The notes beneath the pieces were generated by a model. It saw only the letters and a program-made list of their open reading frames with translations. It was not told the DNA's origin and made no database searches. The position numbers and the translations under genes were made by a program. Positions 7,788 to 14,774 of a stretch of DNA of 33,188 nt are shown piece by piece. The stretch is from Thermotogaceae bacterium (GTDB taxonomy: Bacteria > Thermotogota > Thermotogae > Thermotogales > Thermotogaceae). Numbering within the stretch: position 1 is the first letter of the stretch; the number at the start of each line of letters is the position of its first letter. The stretch covers positions 1 to 33,188 of the forward strand of contig JALWSA010000068.1 in the NCBI GenBank assembly GCA_026993805.1, written 5' to 3'.

Positions 7788-9162
7788 ATACGGGATAGGC
7801 ACCGTCAAAACTTTCCATCACCGAAGTGTCCAAATTTATCTTCTGCAAATAGCGTTTTTCGAGGAAAGCTTTTCCGATGTTTCCAAGTATCACGTATATT
7901 AGAAGATCTTCATCACTCTCGGCGATAACACCTATCTCTCTTCTCGCCTTCTCAAGCTCCGGTTCCAAAAGATCTGCCGGTCTGCAGTCTATAGGCCTTT
8001 CACTTCTCAAAACCTTCTCTCTGAGTTCCTCATCCACAGGTGCTGGCGGCCTTCCGTACATACCCAAGAAGTACTTCTTAACTTCGTTGGTAGTTTTGGC
8101 ATACCTTTGGCCCGTCATGACATTAAGCACTGCTTGGACACCTACTATTTGGCTGACCGGAGTCACGAGTGGGGGGTATCCGAGTTCTTTCCTGACCTTA
8201 GGTATCTCTTTCAACACCTCGGGAAGCTTGTCGAGCATTCCCTGCTCTGAGAGCTGCTTTATCAGATTTGAGTACATGCCTCCCGGAACCTGCGATGAGA
8301 GTATCCTGTAATCCACATAGCGCATATTCACATCGTGCTCCCTGTGTCTCTCTCTAACGGCTTTGAAATGGGAGACCAAGAACGACACCCTATCCCAGTC
8401 AAGCGGTGGGAGATTTTTATATTCGCTCAAAGAGTAATAGACCGCTTCAAATGGCGGCTGAGAAGTCCCAGAAGCAAATGGTGAGATAGCCGTATCCAGA
8501 ACATCTGCTCCTGCTTCCGCAGCAGCCAGAAGCGCCATAGTGCATAGTCCTGCCGTGCAGTGAGTGTGAACCTGAACTGGAAGTGAGAACTTCTCTTTGA
8601 GCTCTTTGACGAGTTCATAGGCCATCTTTGGAGTAAGGAGCCCCGCCATGTCTTTTATGCAAATCGAATCGACTCCAAGCTCGACGAGCTGGCGCGCAAA
8701 TTCGAGGTAATACTCTACTGTATGCACAGGACTTACCGTGTAAGATATCGCCCCCTGAACATGTGCTCCCACACTCTTTGCAACCTCGATGCTTTTCTGA
8801 AGGTTTCTCACATCGTTGAGGGCATCGAATACCCTGAATCTATCAACTCCGTTTTTGTGTGCAAGCTTCACGAAAAGTTCCACGACATCGTCCGCGTAGT
8901 GTCTGTAGGCAACGAGGTTCTGTCCCCTCAAAAGCATCTGTGTGGGAGTTTTCTTCAGCCTCTCTTTTATCTCCCTGAGCCTCTCCCATGGATCCTCGTT
9001 GAGGTACCTCACGCACACATCAAAAGTCGCCCCGCCCCACACTTCCATAGCTTCAAACCCCATCTCGTCCATAACCTCGAGAGCGGGAAGCATATCGTCT
9101 GTCGTCATTCTCGTTGCTATCAAAGATTGATGCCCATCCCTCAACGTTGTATCCATGAACAT
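7786..9162 (-). CDS. oadA: carboxyltransferase subunit (oxaloacetate decarboxylase alpha / pyruvate carboxylase B type) without biotin domain
   Basis: The 458-residue protein has the HMG-CoA-lyase-like TIM barrel of oxaloacetate decarboxylase alpha and pyruvate carboxylase subunit B. It opens with MDTTLRDGHQSLIATRM (metal-binding Asp, Arg-Asp-Gly motif), contains CIKDMAGLL (the Lys that is carboxylated in the family) and VHTHCTAG (metal His pair). The sequence ends after the post-barrel helical domain: the C-terminal biotin-carrier domain with its MKM motif, present in full-length OadA, is missing, so a separate carrier protein would be needed. I preferred the ATG at 9162 over the in-frame starts at 9195 and 9168 because AAGGGAG lies about 8 bases upstream of it. 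A good promoter lies at 9209-9238. The direction of the reaction cannot be told from sequence. Confidence 0.88.
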   Translation of the reverse strand: MFMDTTLRDGHQSLIATRMTTDDMLPALEVMDEMGFEAMEVWGGATFDVCVRYLNEDPWERLREIKERLKKTPTQMLLRGQNLVAYRHYADDVVELFVKLAHKNGVDRFRVFDALNDVRNLQKSIEVAKSVGAHVQGAISYTVSPVHTVEYYLEFARQLVELGVDSICIKDMAGLLTPKMAYELVKELKEKFSLPVQVHTHCTAGLCTMALLAAAEAGADVLDTAISPFASGTSQPPFEAVYYSLSEYKNLPPLDWDRVSFLVSHFKAVRERHREHDVNMRYVDYRILSSQVPGGMYSNLIKQLSEQGMLDKLPEVLKEIPKVRKELGYPPLVTPVSQIVGVQAVLNVMTGQRYAKTTNEVKKYFLGMYGRPPAPVDEELREKVLRSERPIDCRPADLLEPELEKARREIGVIAESDEDLLIYVILGNIGKAFLEKRYLQKINLDTSVMESFDGAYPV

Positions 9163-9208
9163 AAGCATCACTCCCTTGATAATTGCATCGTGCACAAAAC
9201 TTGGGGCT

Positions 9209-9238
9209 ATTGTAAAACCAAAACGCGGAAATTGTAAA
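9209..9238 (-). promoter_or_regulatory. sigma-A-type promoter for the carboxyltransferase gene
   Basis: On the minus strand, TTTACA (-35, 9233-9238) and TACAAT (-10, 9209-9214) are separated by 18 bases and sit about 47 bases upstream of the chosen start codon. Each box matches the consensus at five of six positions. Inferred from sequence only. Confidence 0.6.
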
Positions 9239-9324
9239 GCGGAAAAATTCAGACGCTTTATATCACAAAAATCGCAATCTCCGGTACTTAATATGTGAAA
9301 AATATCTCAAATAATACTCATCAT

Positions 9325-9350
9325 ATAAAATCCCCGCCATTCAGGCGGGG
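9325..9350 (-). terminator. terminator of the tRNA-Tyr/tRNA-Trp operon
   Basis: A seven-base-pair G/C stem, CCCCGCC/GGCGGGG (9332-9338 and 9344-9350) with a five-base loop, is followed on the minus strand by ATTTTATA. It lies directly after the CCA end of tRNA-Trp. Confidence 0.8.
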
Positions 9351-9351
9351 C

Positions 9352-9427
9352 TGGCAGGGCCGGAGGGACTCGAACCCCCAACCACCGATTTTGGAGACCG
9401 GCGCTCTACCATTTGAGCTACGGCCCT
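9352..9427 (-). tRNA. tRNA-Trp (CCA)
   Basis: The minus strand folds as a canonical cloverleaf: acceptor AGGGCCG/CGGCCCT, D-arm GCTC...GAGC, an anticodon stem-loop whose loop CTCCAAA carries anticodon CCA, and T-loop TTCGAGT. The discriminator base is G, and the 3' CCA is encoded (9352-9354). It lies nine bases... five bases after the CCA of the upstream tRNA-Tyr, in the same transcript. Confidence 0.96.
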
Positions 9428-9432
9428 ACCTT

Positions 9433-9519
9433 TGGTGGTGGGGGGAGGATTTGAACCTCCGAAGGCATTCTGCCAGCGGATTTACAGTCCGCCCCCTTTG
9501 GCCACTCGGGCACCCCACC
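9433..9519 (-). tRNA. tRNA-Tyr (GTA)
   Basis: A type II tRNA with a long variable arm. The acceptor GGTGGGG pairs with CCCCACC, the anticodon loop CTGTAAA carries GTA, the T-loop is TTCAAAT, the discriminator is A and the CCA end is encoded (9433-9435). It is the first gene of a two-tRNA minus-strand operon with its promoter at 9537-9566. Confidence 0.96.
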
Positions 9520-9536
9520 ACTTCACCGCGAAGGAT

Positions 9537-9566
9537 ATTATGTCATAGACTCCTAATGTAGGTCAA
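9537..9566 (-). promoter_or_regulatory. promoter of the tRNA-Tyr/tRNA-Trp operon
   Basis: On the minus strand TTGACC (9561-9566) and CATAAT (9537-9542) are spaced by 18 bases, placing the expected transcription start about 10 bases before the 5' end of tRNA-Tyr. The boxes match consensus at five of six positions each. Confidence 0.7.
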
Positions 9567-9603
9567 CCATTGCCACAAAAGATCTCCAACTATGTTACTA
9601 CAA

Positions 9604-9634
9604 TTGATTTAAAATCCAAAGATCGTGGTACAAT
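9604..9634 (+). promoter_or_regulatory. possible promoter for glycerate kinase
   Basis: TTGATT (9604-9609) and TACAAT (9629-9634) are separated by 19 bases, about 70 bases upstream of the glycerate kinase start. The -10 box is good; the spacing is long, so this is a tentative call. Confidence 0.45.
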
Positions 9635-9704
9635 TTTTCTGCTTATTTTCTAAAGATTCAATTTATGAGTTTCGCCATTGCATAAGGCTTGGGAGGTAAA
9701 CCAC

Positions 9705-10970
9705 ATGTCTCTAATAAAGAAAATGAGGGAAGAAGCTCGAAAAATCATCGACTACGCTATAAAAAAGGTTCTGCCCGACAACGCCGTAAGAGAAGAGCTC
9801 GAGAAGGTTGAACTAAATGATGTTTATGTTGTGGCCATTGGAAAAGCCGCATGGAGAATGGCATACGCTGCGGCTGAAATCCTGAAAGACCGCATTCGCA
9901 TGGGCATTGTCATAACGAAATACGGTCACAGCGAGGGAGAAATCGAAAAATTCAGGATATACGAAGCCGGTCATCCACTCCCGGATGAGAACACCATAAA
10001 AGCCACCAAAGAGGTTCTGAAAATGGTCTCTGGACTCACGGAGAACGACACTGTGCTCTTTCTCGTCTCCGGGGGAGGATCAGCACTTTTCGAAAAACCG
10101 TTAGACGGTGTAACCATCGATGACATAATAGAAATCTCCGACAAACTCATGAAAGCCGGCGCAAACATCTGCGAATTGAATACGGTTCGTAAACATCTCT
10201 CACGAGTTAAGGGTGGGCGCTTCGCTCAGCACGTGGCGCCCGCCCATCTTGAAGTTTTGGTACTCTCCGACGTCCTCGGCGACAAACTGGACATGATTGC
10301 ATCAGGTCCGGCGTATCCTGATTCCACAACATCGGAAGACGCGTTAGCCATTCTCGAAAGGTACGGAATAGACGTGAGTGAAAACATAAAGCGGGCGATT
10401 ATGATTGAAACACCAAAAAGAGTCACCAATGCAACACACAGAATCGTTGGAAACGTGGAAAAGGCTTGCCAAGCTGCCGCAGCAATAGCGCAAGAATTCG
10501 GTTACAACCCCACAATTCTCACAACGACACTCCACGGTGAAGCATCTGAAGCCGCAAAATTCATAGCTTCGATGGCTTTAGAAGTGGAAAAACACAATAG
10601 ACCCATTGGAAAACCGGCAGCTTTGATATTCGGTGGGGAAACGACTGTTCATGTACGAGGAAACGGAGTAGGAGGAAGAAACCAGGAACTCGCCCTTGCT
10701 GCGGCAATAGAGATTCAAGGAATGGAGAACATCGTTATAGCATCCGTTGGAACAGACGGGACAGATGGACCCACGGATGCAGCTGGAGGAATCGTAGACG
10801 GTTTCACTGTAGATCGAATGAGAGAAAAGGGCATAGAACCCTTGAAATACCTCGAAAACAACGACTCTTACAACGCCTTGAAAGTGTCGGGAGATCTGCT
10901 AATCACCGGTCCCACTGGAACTAATGTGAACGACATAGTTTTGGTTCTTGTCCGTGAAAAACAGAGATAA
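9705..10970 (+). CDS. glycerate 2-kinase (GckA/TtuD, MOFRL family)
   Basis: A 421-residue protein of the glycerate kinase type-2 (MOFRL/GckA) family, which phosphorylates glycerate at the 2-position with ATP, feeding serine/glycerate carbon into lower glycolysis. Visible landmarks are VVAIGKAAWRMAYAA near the N-terminus, FLVSGGGSALFEKP (nucleotide/substrate glycine loop), CELNTVRKHLSRVKGGRFA, SDVLGDKLDMIASGP, and the C-terminal MOFRL domain with GGETTVHVRGNGVGGRNQE and SVGTDGTDGPTDAAGG. I chose the ATG at 9705 because GGGAGGT lies seven bases before it; an upstream in-frame ATG at 9678 has no such site. The gene appears monocistronic: a lysine-riboswitch transcription unit follows. Family certain; 2-kinase rather than 3-kinase by family. 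Confidence 0.9.
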   Translation: MSLIKKMREEARKIIDYAIKKVLPDNAVREELEKVELNDVYVVAIGKAAWRMAYAAAEILKDRIRMGIVITKYGHSEGEIEKFRIYEAGHPLPDENTIKATKEVLKMVSGLTENDTVLFLVSGGGSALFEKPLDGVTIDDIIEISDKLMKAGANICELNTVRKHLSRVKGGRFAQHVAPAHLEVLVLSDVLGDKLDMIASGPAYPDSTTSEDALAILERYGIDVSENIKRAIMIETPKRVTNATHRIVGNVEKACQAAAAIAQEFGYNPTILTTTLHGEASEAAKFIASMALEVEKHNRPIGKPAALIFGGETTVHVRGNGVGGRNQELALAAAIEIQGMENIVIASVGTDGTDGPTDAAGGIVDGFTVDRMREKGIEPLKYLENNDSYNALKVSGDLLITGPTGTNVNDIVLVLVREKQR

Positions 10971-11004
10971 AATCAACGGTTTTGAATCATCAAACACCTT
11001 GGGC

Positions 11005-11034
11005 TTGACACGTTTGTGAAAGTTGTGCTACCAT
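11005..11034 (+). promoter_or_regulatory. promoter of the lysine-riboswitch/ABC transporter operon
   Basis: A perfect -35 box TTGACA (11005-11010) and a TACCAT -10 (11029-11034) are 18 bases apart. The predicted transcript starts near 11041, just ahead of the first strand of the riboswitch aptamer. Confidence 0.7.
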
Positions 11035-11052
11035 AGCCAAAACTATTGAAAA

Positions 11053-11238
11053 CCCGGCGGAGGTTGCCTCCGAGATGAGTAACCCTTCTCTTCACGGGGG
11101 AATTGGGGAAGGGTGAAAGGCGAGGAGGCCGAAGGGTGCAGGGAATCCCCCTACCCTGCATGCCTGGGGGCATGGGGAATACCCATGTCACTGTCACGGA
11201 AAAAGGAGGTCCCTTTTTCCGTGGAGAGCCGTCCGGGG
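11053..11238 (+). promoter_or_regulatory. lysine riboswitch (L-box) aptamer
   Basis: The leader matches the lysine riboswitch consensus as in the T. maritima asd leader. P1 is CCCGGCGG (11053-11060) with CCGTCCGGG (11229-11237, one bulged T). The conserved core blocks occur in order: CGAGATGAGTA, GGTGAAAGGCGAGG, GGCCGAAG, the P4 stem-loop region GGGGAATACCC...CACTGTC, and GGAGAGCC before the closing strand. P5 is unusually long: CACGGAAAAAGG/CCTTTTTCCGTG, 12 pairs with a five-base loop. Lysine-type riboswitches usually repress lysine synthesis or transport genes when lysine is bound; here the target is an amino-acid ABC transporter. The class is recognised by eye from core motifs; ligand binding is inferred. 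Confidence 0.93.
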
Positions 11239-11263
11239 CTGATTGGAAGCACAAAATCAGCTC

Positions 11264-11304
11264 GGGGCGCTTTCCATGGAAAGGGAAGCGCCCCTAAATT
11301 TTTA
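11264..11304 (+). terminator. riboswitch-controlled intrinsic terminator
   Basis: GGGGCGCTT(T)CC (11264-11275) pairs with GGGAAGCGCCCC (11283-11294) around a short loop and is followed by TAAATTTTTATT. It stands between the aptamer and the first ABC transporter gene, the position expected for the expression platform. A further hairpin, GGGCTGATT with AATCAGCTC (11236-11244, 11255-11263), shares two bases with P1 and may couple the two. Confidence 0.85.
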
Positions 11305-11322
11305 TTAAAAGGAGGTGGATTT

Positions 11323-12087
11323 ATGTTCAGAAGGATCATGGTCTTTGTCTTGCTGGCAGCAGCCGTTATTTCGATGGCAGATTTGCTGGACGAGATACGC
11401 TCAAGAGGAGTGCTAAGAGTCGGACAGGATGCGGGGTACATGCCGCTTTACGGGAGCGACGAGAGTGGAAATAGGATAGGCTTTGAAGTGGATCTTGCAA
11501 GAAAAATGGCAGAGATTTTGGGCGTGAAGCTTCAGTTCGTAATAGTCAATTGGGACGGCATAATCCCTGCGCTGATCTCCGGAAAATTCGACATAATCTT
11601 CTCCGGAATGACGATCACACCAGAAAGGGCTCTGAGGGTAGACTTCACGGATCCATATCTAACGGTAGGCCAAACAGTGCTCTACAACACAAGAAGGTTC
11701 TCATCGCCTCCAAGCTACGAAGATCTCAGAAACATGAAGGGGCTCCGGGTTACGGTTCAGCTTGGAACAACTGGTGATGAGGCAGCAAAAAGACTCTTCC
11801 CCAACGCCCAGATCCTCAGATTCGACACAATGGACGAGGCGGCGTATCAGGTTGCAAGCGGCAAAGCCGATATCATGGTTGTTGATTCTATATACGCAAG
11901 ATACATGGCGAACAAATACAGCAACCTCAGCGTCACCGGAGAGCTTCTCACAAGGGAAAACCTTGGCATCGCCGTCAGAAGGGGAAATCTGGAATTCCTC
12001 CACTGGCTTAACACATTCATAAGATGGGCGAGGACGAGTGGACTCATAGAAGAGCTGAAAGAGAAATGGGGGGTTGAGGCTGAATAA
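11323..12087 (+). CDS. amino-acid ABC transporter substrate-binding protein (lysine-type, first paralogue)
   Basis: A 254-residue cluster-3 (polar amino acid) extracytoplasmic binding protein. The N-terminus is a signal peptide (basic MFRR, hydrophobic core, cut probably near VISMA-D) without a lipobox. The mature protein starts DEIRSRGVLRVG; the pocket motif VGQDAGYMPL resembles the Asp11/Tyr14 region of the lysine/arginine/ornithine-binding protein, and GMTITPERALRVDF carries the Arg that binds the ligand carboxylate; ADIMVVDS holds the Asp expected for the amino group. The ATG at 11323 has a perfect AGGAGGTG upstream. Together with the lysine riboswitch this points to lysine uptake. A hairpin separates it from the permease gene. 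It is closely related to the protein at 13709-14476. Confidence 0.92.
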   Translation: MFRRIMVFVLLAAAVISMADLLDEIRSRGVLRVGQDAGYMPLYGSDESGNRIGFEVDLARKMAEILGVKLQFVIVNWDGIIPALISGKFDIIFSGMTITPERALRVDFTDPYLTVGQTVLYNTRRFSSPPSYEDLRNMKGLRVTVQLGTTGDEAAKRLFPNAQILRFDTMDEAAYQVASGKADIMVVDSIYARYMANKYSNLSVTGELLTRENLGIAVRRGNLEFLHWLNTFIRWARTSGLIEELKEKWGVEAE

Positions 12088-12092
12088 AAGAG

Positions 12093-12113
12093 GGCGGCAC
12101 CAGATGTGCCGCC
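12093..12113 (+). repeat. intercistronic hairpin after the first binding-protein gene
   Basis: An eight-base-pair perfect stem, GGCGGCAC (12093-12100) with GTGCCGCC (12106-12113), encloses a five-base loop and has no following T run. Such hairpins between binding-protein and permease genes often protect the upstream message or reduce downstream expression; that role is inferred. Confidence 0.7.
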
Positions 12114-12134
12114 AACGGAAAGGGGACGGATATC

Positions 12135-12938
12135 ATGACGAAGGGCGGACTTGCAGAAGATATTTTAACATCTCAACTGCTCAAAGAGAATAAAAATGAA
12201 AAACTCAAAAGACTTTTCAGAAGAAGTCTCACATTTGTGGTAATAGTTCTGCTTGGAGCTTTGATTTACCTTTCCATAGCCAAAGTCTATCCTTTCAACT
12301 GGACAACTGTCTTGAGATACAGAAGACTCTTTATCACAGGAATACTTGTAACGCTGAAACTGAGCGCAGCATCTATGGGTATCTCTTTGGGCCTTGGACT
12401 CGTCTTCGCCGTTATGAGAACATCGAAGATGGAACTTTTAAACGAAATAGCAAGTCTCTATGTATGGGTTTTCAGGAACATGCCCCTCCTCGTCGTGATA
12501 CTCCTTACCTATTACGGTGTGGGAAACATCCTGGATCTTTCAAGATTCTGGGCAGCTGTTTTTGCGCTATCAGCGTTCGAAGGAGCCTATATGACAGAGA
12601 TAATAAGATCGGGAATAGAAGCTGTAGATAGCGGCGAGATAGAAGCTGCAAGGTCTCTGGGAATGAGTGATTTTCAAATATTCTCTTCCATAGTTTTCCT
12701 GCAGGCAATCAGGATATCCCTACCCCCCTTAATAGGTCAGATGATAAGCCTCGTTAAAGACAGCTCTCTGGCATCTGTCATAGCCCTAAATGAACTCACA
12801 ATGATAGGAAGGCAGGTAGGAACAAGCTCCTTTGCAACGTTCGAGAGCTACATAACCGTCGCGGTTATATACCTTCTCATGACCTCCGTTTTGTCCTATC
12901 TCGGCAGGTTTCTGGAAAGGAGGCTGATGCTGCCATGA
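12135..12938 (+). CDS. amino-acid ABC transporter permease
   Basis: A 267-residue inner-membrane permease of the HisM/GlnP family. After a hydrophilic start of about 30 residues there are about five or six membrane helices. The cytoplasmic EAA loop that docks the ATPase is clear: EIEAARSLGMSDFQIFSSIVFLQAIR. The segment VWVFRNMPLLVVILLTYYG (family RGTPLLVQ-like region) is also present. Only one permease gene is found, so the transporter would use a homodimer. The stop overlaps the start of the ATPase gene (ATGA, 12935-12938), giving translational coupling. Part of the operon under the lysine riboswitch. Confidence 0.93.
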   Translation: MTKGGLAEDILTSQLLKENKNEKLKRLFRRSLTFVVIVLLGALIYLSIAKVYPFNWTTVLRYRRLFITGILVTLKLSAASMGISLGLGLVFAVMRTSKMELLNEIASLYVWVFRNMPLLVVILLTYYGVGNILDLSRFWAAVFALSAFEGAYMTEIIRSGIEAVDSGEIEAARSLGMSDFQIFSSIVFLQAIRISLPPLIGQMISLVKDSSLASVIALNELTMIGRQVGTSSFATFESYITVAVIYLLMTSVLSYLGRFLERRLMLP

Positions 12939-13681
12939 ACAGCGTGATCAGTCTTCGCGGGGTGGTTAAAACTTTTGGTTCTTTAAGAGCTTTGAATGGC
13001 GTGGATTTAGATGTCAGAAGCGGCGAGATACTCACGATACTTGGGCCATCCGGTGCGGGAAAATCCACACTTTTAAGGATCATGAACATGCTTATAAAAC
13101 CTGATATGGGACAGGTGATATTCGAAGGCAAGAACTTGGGCAGTTTAACGAAAAAGGAATTGAGGCATGTCAGATCAAGAATTGGTTTTGTGTTCCAACA
13201 TTTCAACCTTTTCTCCCATCTAACAGCGCTCGATAACGTCGCGATCGGACTCGTGAAGGTCAAGGGAATGAAATGGCAGAGCGCACGGGAAATCGCTATG
13301 GAGTATTTAGAAAAAGTAGATCTCGCGGACAAAGCCAGAAACTATCCCTCCCAGCTCTCGGGCGGGCAAAAACAAAGGGTGGCAATAGCAAGAGCTCTCG
13401 CTATGGAGCCTGACATAATCCTTTTCGATGAGCCTACATCCGCCCTCGATCCGTCTTTGGTTGGCGAAGTCCTGCGGGTGATGAAGCGCCTGGCCGCAGA
13501 AGGAAGGACGATGGTCGTTGTTACCCACGAAATAGGATTTGCAAGGGGAGTTGCGACGCGAATCGTTTACATGGAAAAGGGTAAGGTGGTAGAAGAAGCA
13601 GATCCCGAGGTCTTCTTCACCTCACCTGCAGCTGCGGGGGCTCAGAAATTCCTTCGCTCAATAATGGAAAACGCCGTCTGA
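12935..13681 (+). CDS. amino-acid ABC transporter ATP-binding protein
   Basis: A 248-residue ABC ATPase of the polar amino-acid (GlnQ/HisP) type. Walker A is GPSGAGKST (about residues 32-40), the Q-loop lies in IGFVFQHFNLFSHLTALDNV, the signature is LSGGQKQRVAIARAL, Walker B is IILFDEPTSALDP, and the H-loop is VVVTHEIGFARG. All catalytic residues are intact. It overlaps the permease by four bases and precedes a second binding-protein gene by 27 bases. It energises import by the HisM-like permease in the inner membrane. Confidence 0.95.
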   Translation: MNSVISLRGVVKTFGSLRALNGVDLDVRSGEILTILGPSGAGKSTLLRIMNMLIKPDMGQVIFEGKNLGSLTKKELRHVRSRIGFVFQHFNLFSHLTALDNVAIGLVKVKGMKWQSAREIAMEYLEKVDLADKARNYPSQLSGGQKQRVAIARALAMEPDIILFDEPTSALDPSLVGEVLRVMKRLAAEGRTMVVVTHEIGFARGVATRIVYMEKGKVVEEADPEVFFTSPAAAGAQKFLRSIMENAV

Positions 13682-13708
13682 GAAATCTTGGTCAGGGGGT
13701 GAACAATA

Positions 13709-14476
13709 ATGAGAAGGTTTGTGATCTTCTCATTGGCTGTTTTGCTGTCAATCCTCGCCATTGGAAACGCACTCGATGAGATAAGAAAAAGAGGGGTTTT
13801 GAGAGTAGGACAGGGTGCGGGAGCCTACATTCCCCTTCACATGACCACACCGGAAGGTGACAGGGTGGGCTTCAACGTGGACCTTGCAAAAGCGATAGCG
13901 AATGCCCTTGGAGTCAAACTTGAGCTTGTACTCGTTAAATGGGAAGGGATAATACCCGCACTCGTCTCTGGAGATTTCGACATGATAATTTCCGGAATGA
14001 CGATTACTCCAGAGAGAGCCTTAAAAGTTGATTTCTCCATTCCATATCTAACCATAGGTCAGACCGTTCTCTACAGTCCGAGGAGATTTGACCATCCACC
14101 AACATATGAAGAGCTCAAAAAGATCAAGGGATTGAAGATAACGGTGGAGCTTGGGACAACGGGAGAATTTGCCGCAAGAAGAATGTTCCCAGATGCCGAG
14201 ATACTCACATACGATGACCTTGACGAAGCGGCCTTTCAGGTCGCGAGGGGAAAGGCAGACATAATGGTCGTTGATTCGATATACGCTATAGCCATGGCAA
14301 AGAAATACCCCTCACTTGAATGCACAGGTGAGCTCCTCACCAGGGAAGATCTTGGCATCGCCGTAAGAAAAGGCAAGCTTGAGCTTCTTCACTGGCTCAA
14401 TACATTCCTCAGATGGGCAAGAACAAGCGGGCTCATAGACAGGCTCAAAGAGAAATGGGGAGTGGAGGCCGAATAG
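13709..14476 (+). CDS. amino-acid ABC transporter substrate-binding protein (second paralogue)
   Basis: A 255-residue binding protein with signal peptide (MRRFVIFSLAVLLSILAIGNA), clearly a paralogue of the protein at 11323-12087: long identical stretches include GMTITPERAL, KADIMVVDSIYA, LGIAVR, LHWLNTF and the C-terminus KEKWGVEAE. The ligand loop differs: VGQDAGYMPL in the first copy is VGQGAGAYIPL here, losing the Asp that aligns with the basic-side-chain-binding Asp11 of the lysine/arginine/ornithine-binding protein. The two proteins may therefore present different amino acids to the same permease. Shine-Dalgarno AGGGGGTGA stands before the ATG. It is the last gene of the operon, one base from a convergent gene. 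Confidence 0.92.
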   Translation: MRRFVIFSLAVLLSILAIGNALDEIRKRGVLRVGQGAGAYIPLHMTTPEGDRVGFNVDLAKAIANALGVKLELVLVKWEGIIPALVSGDFDMIISGMTITPERALKVDFSIPYLTIGQTVLYSPRRFDHPPTYEELKKIKGLKITVELGTTGEFAARRMFPDAEILTYDDLDEAAFQVARGKADIMVVDSIYAIAMAKKYPSLECTGELLTREDLGIAVRKGKLELLHWLNTFLRWARTSGLIDRLKEKWGVEAE

Positions 14477-14477
14477 C

Positions 14478-14774
14478 TCAGCCTCTTCCCCAAGACCTTT
14501 TTTCCTGATCCCCATGTGCATTCCGGAAGGCCTGAAGGCTCTTTTTGTACTCCCGCGATTTGATCACAGCATCCTTAAATTCATCCATCATGTTCTTTAT
14601 CTTTTCCATCCTCTCTTCGTCTCTCTTTAAAAGCTCCTCTGCCAGCTCCGCTGGCAGATTTCCCATTTCCTTCAAAACCTTCTCGCGCTCATCCAAAAGC
14701 TCTGCAACTCTTTTGAAATCCCCTTCCTCTATTGCTTCGTCTATCATCTTTTCTATTTCTTCTAACCTCATCAT
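14478..14774 (-). CDS. small acidic helical protein, function unknown
   Basis: A 98-residue protein that I do not recognise. It is rich in Glu and Lys and almost wholly helical by pattern (MMRLEEIEKMIDEAIEEGD, then LLDEREKVLKEMGNLPAEL, then KRDEERMEKIKNMMDEF), probably forming two or three amphipathic helices or a helical hairpin. The LLxxRxxxL helix is loosely like FliT-type flagellar chaperones, but that is too weak to name it. The start codon overlaps the acpS stop (ATGA, 14771-14774), so it is translated as the last gene of the trmN-acpS operon. A second Met at position 2 could also serve as start. Coding potential is supported by codon use and coupling, not by a known family. Confidence 0.65.
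   Translation of the reverse strand: MMRLEEIEKMIDEAIEEGDFKRVAELLDEREKVLKEMGNLPAELAEELLKRDEERMEKIKNMMDEFKDAVIKSREYKKSLQAFRNAHGDQEKRSWGRG

Noticed and set aside
9295-9561. An 88-codon reading frame on the plus strand across the tRNA-Trp/tRNA-Tyr pair
   Set aside because: It is a read of the tRNA genes on the wrong strand, a familiar false protein; the tRNAs are certain.
11113-11322. N-terminal extension of the first binding protein back into the leader
   Set aside because: This region is the lysine riboswitch and terminator; the ATG at 11323 has a perfect ribosome-binding site and starts a signal peptide.
14477-14500. Hairpin GAGGC/GCCTC near the end of the second binding-protein gene as a terminator
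   Set aside because: The stem is only five pairs with an 11-base loop and no T run.
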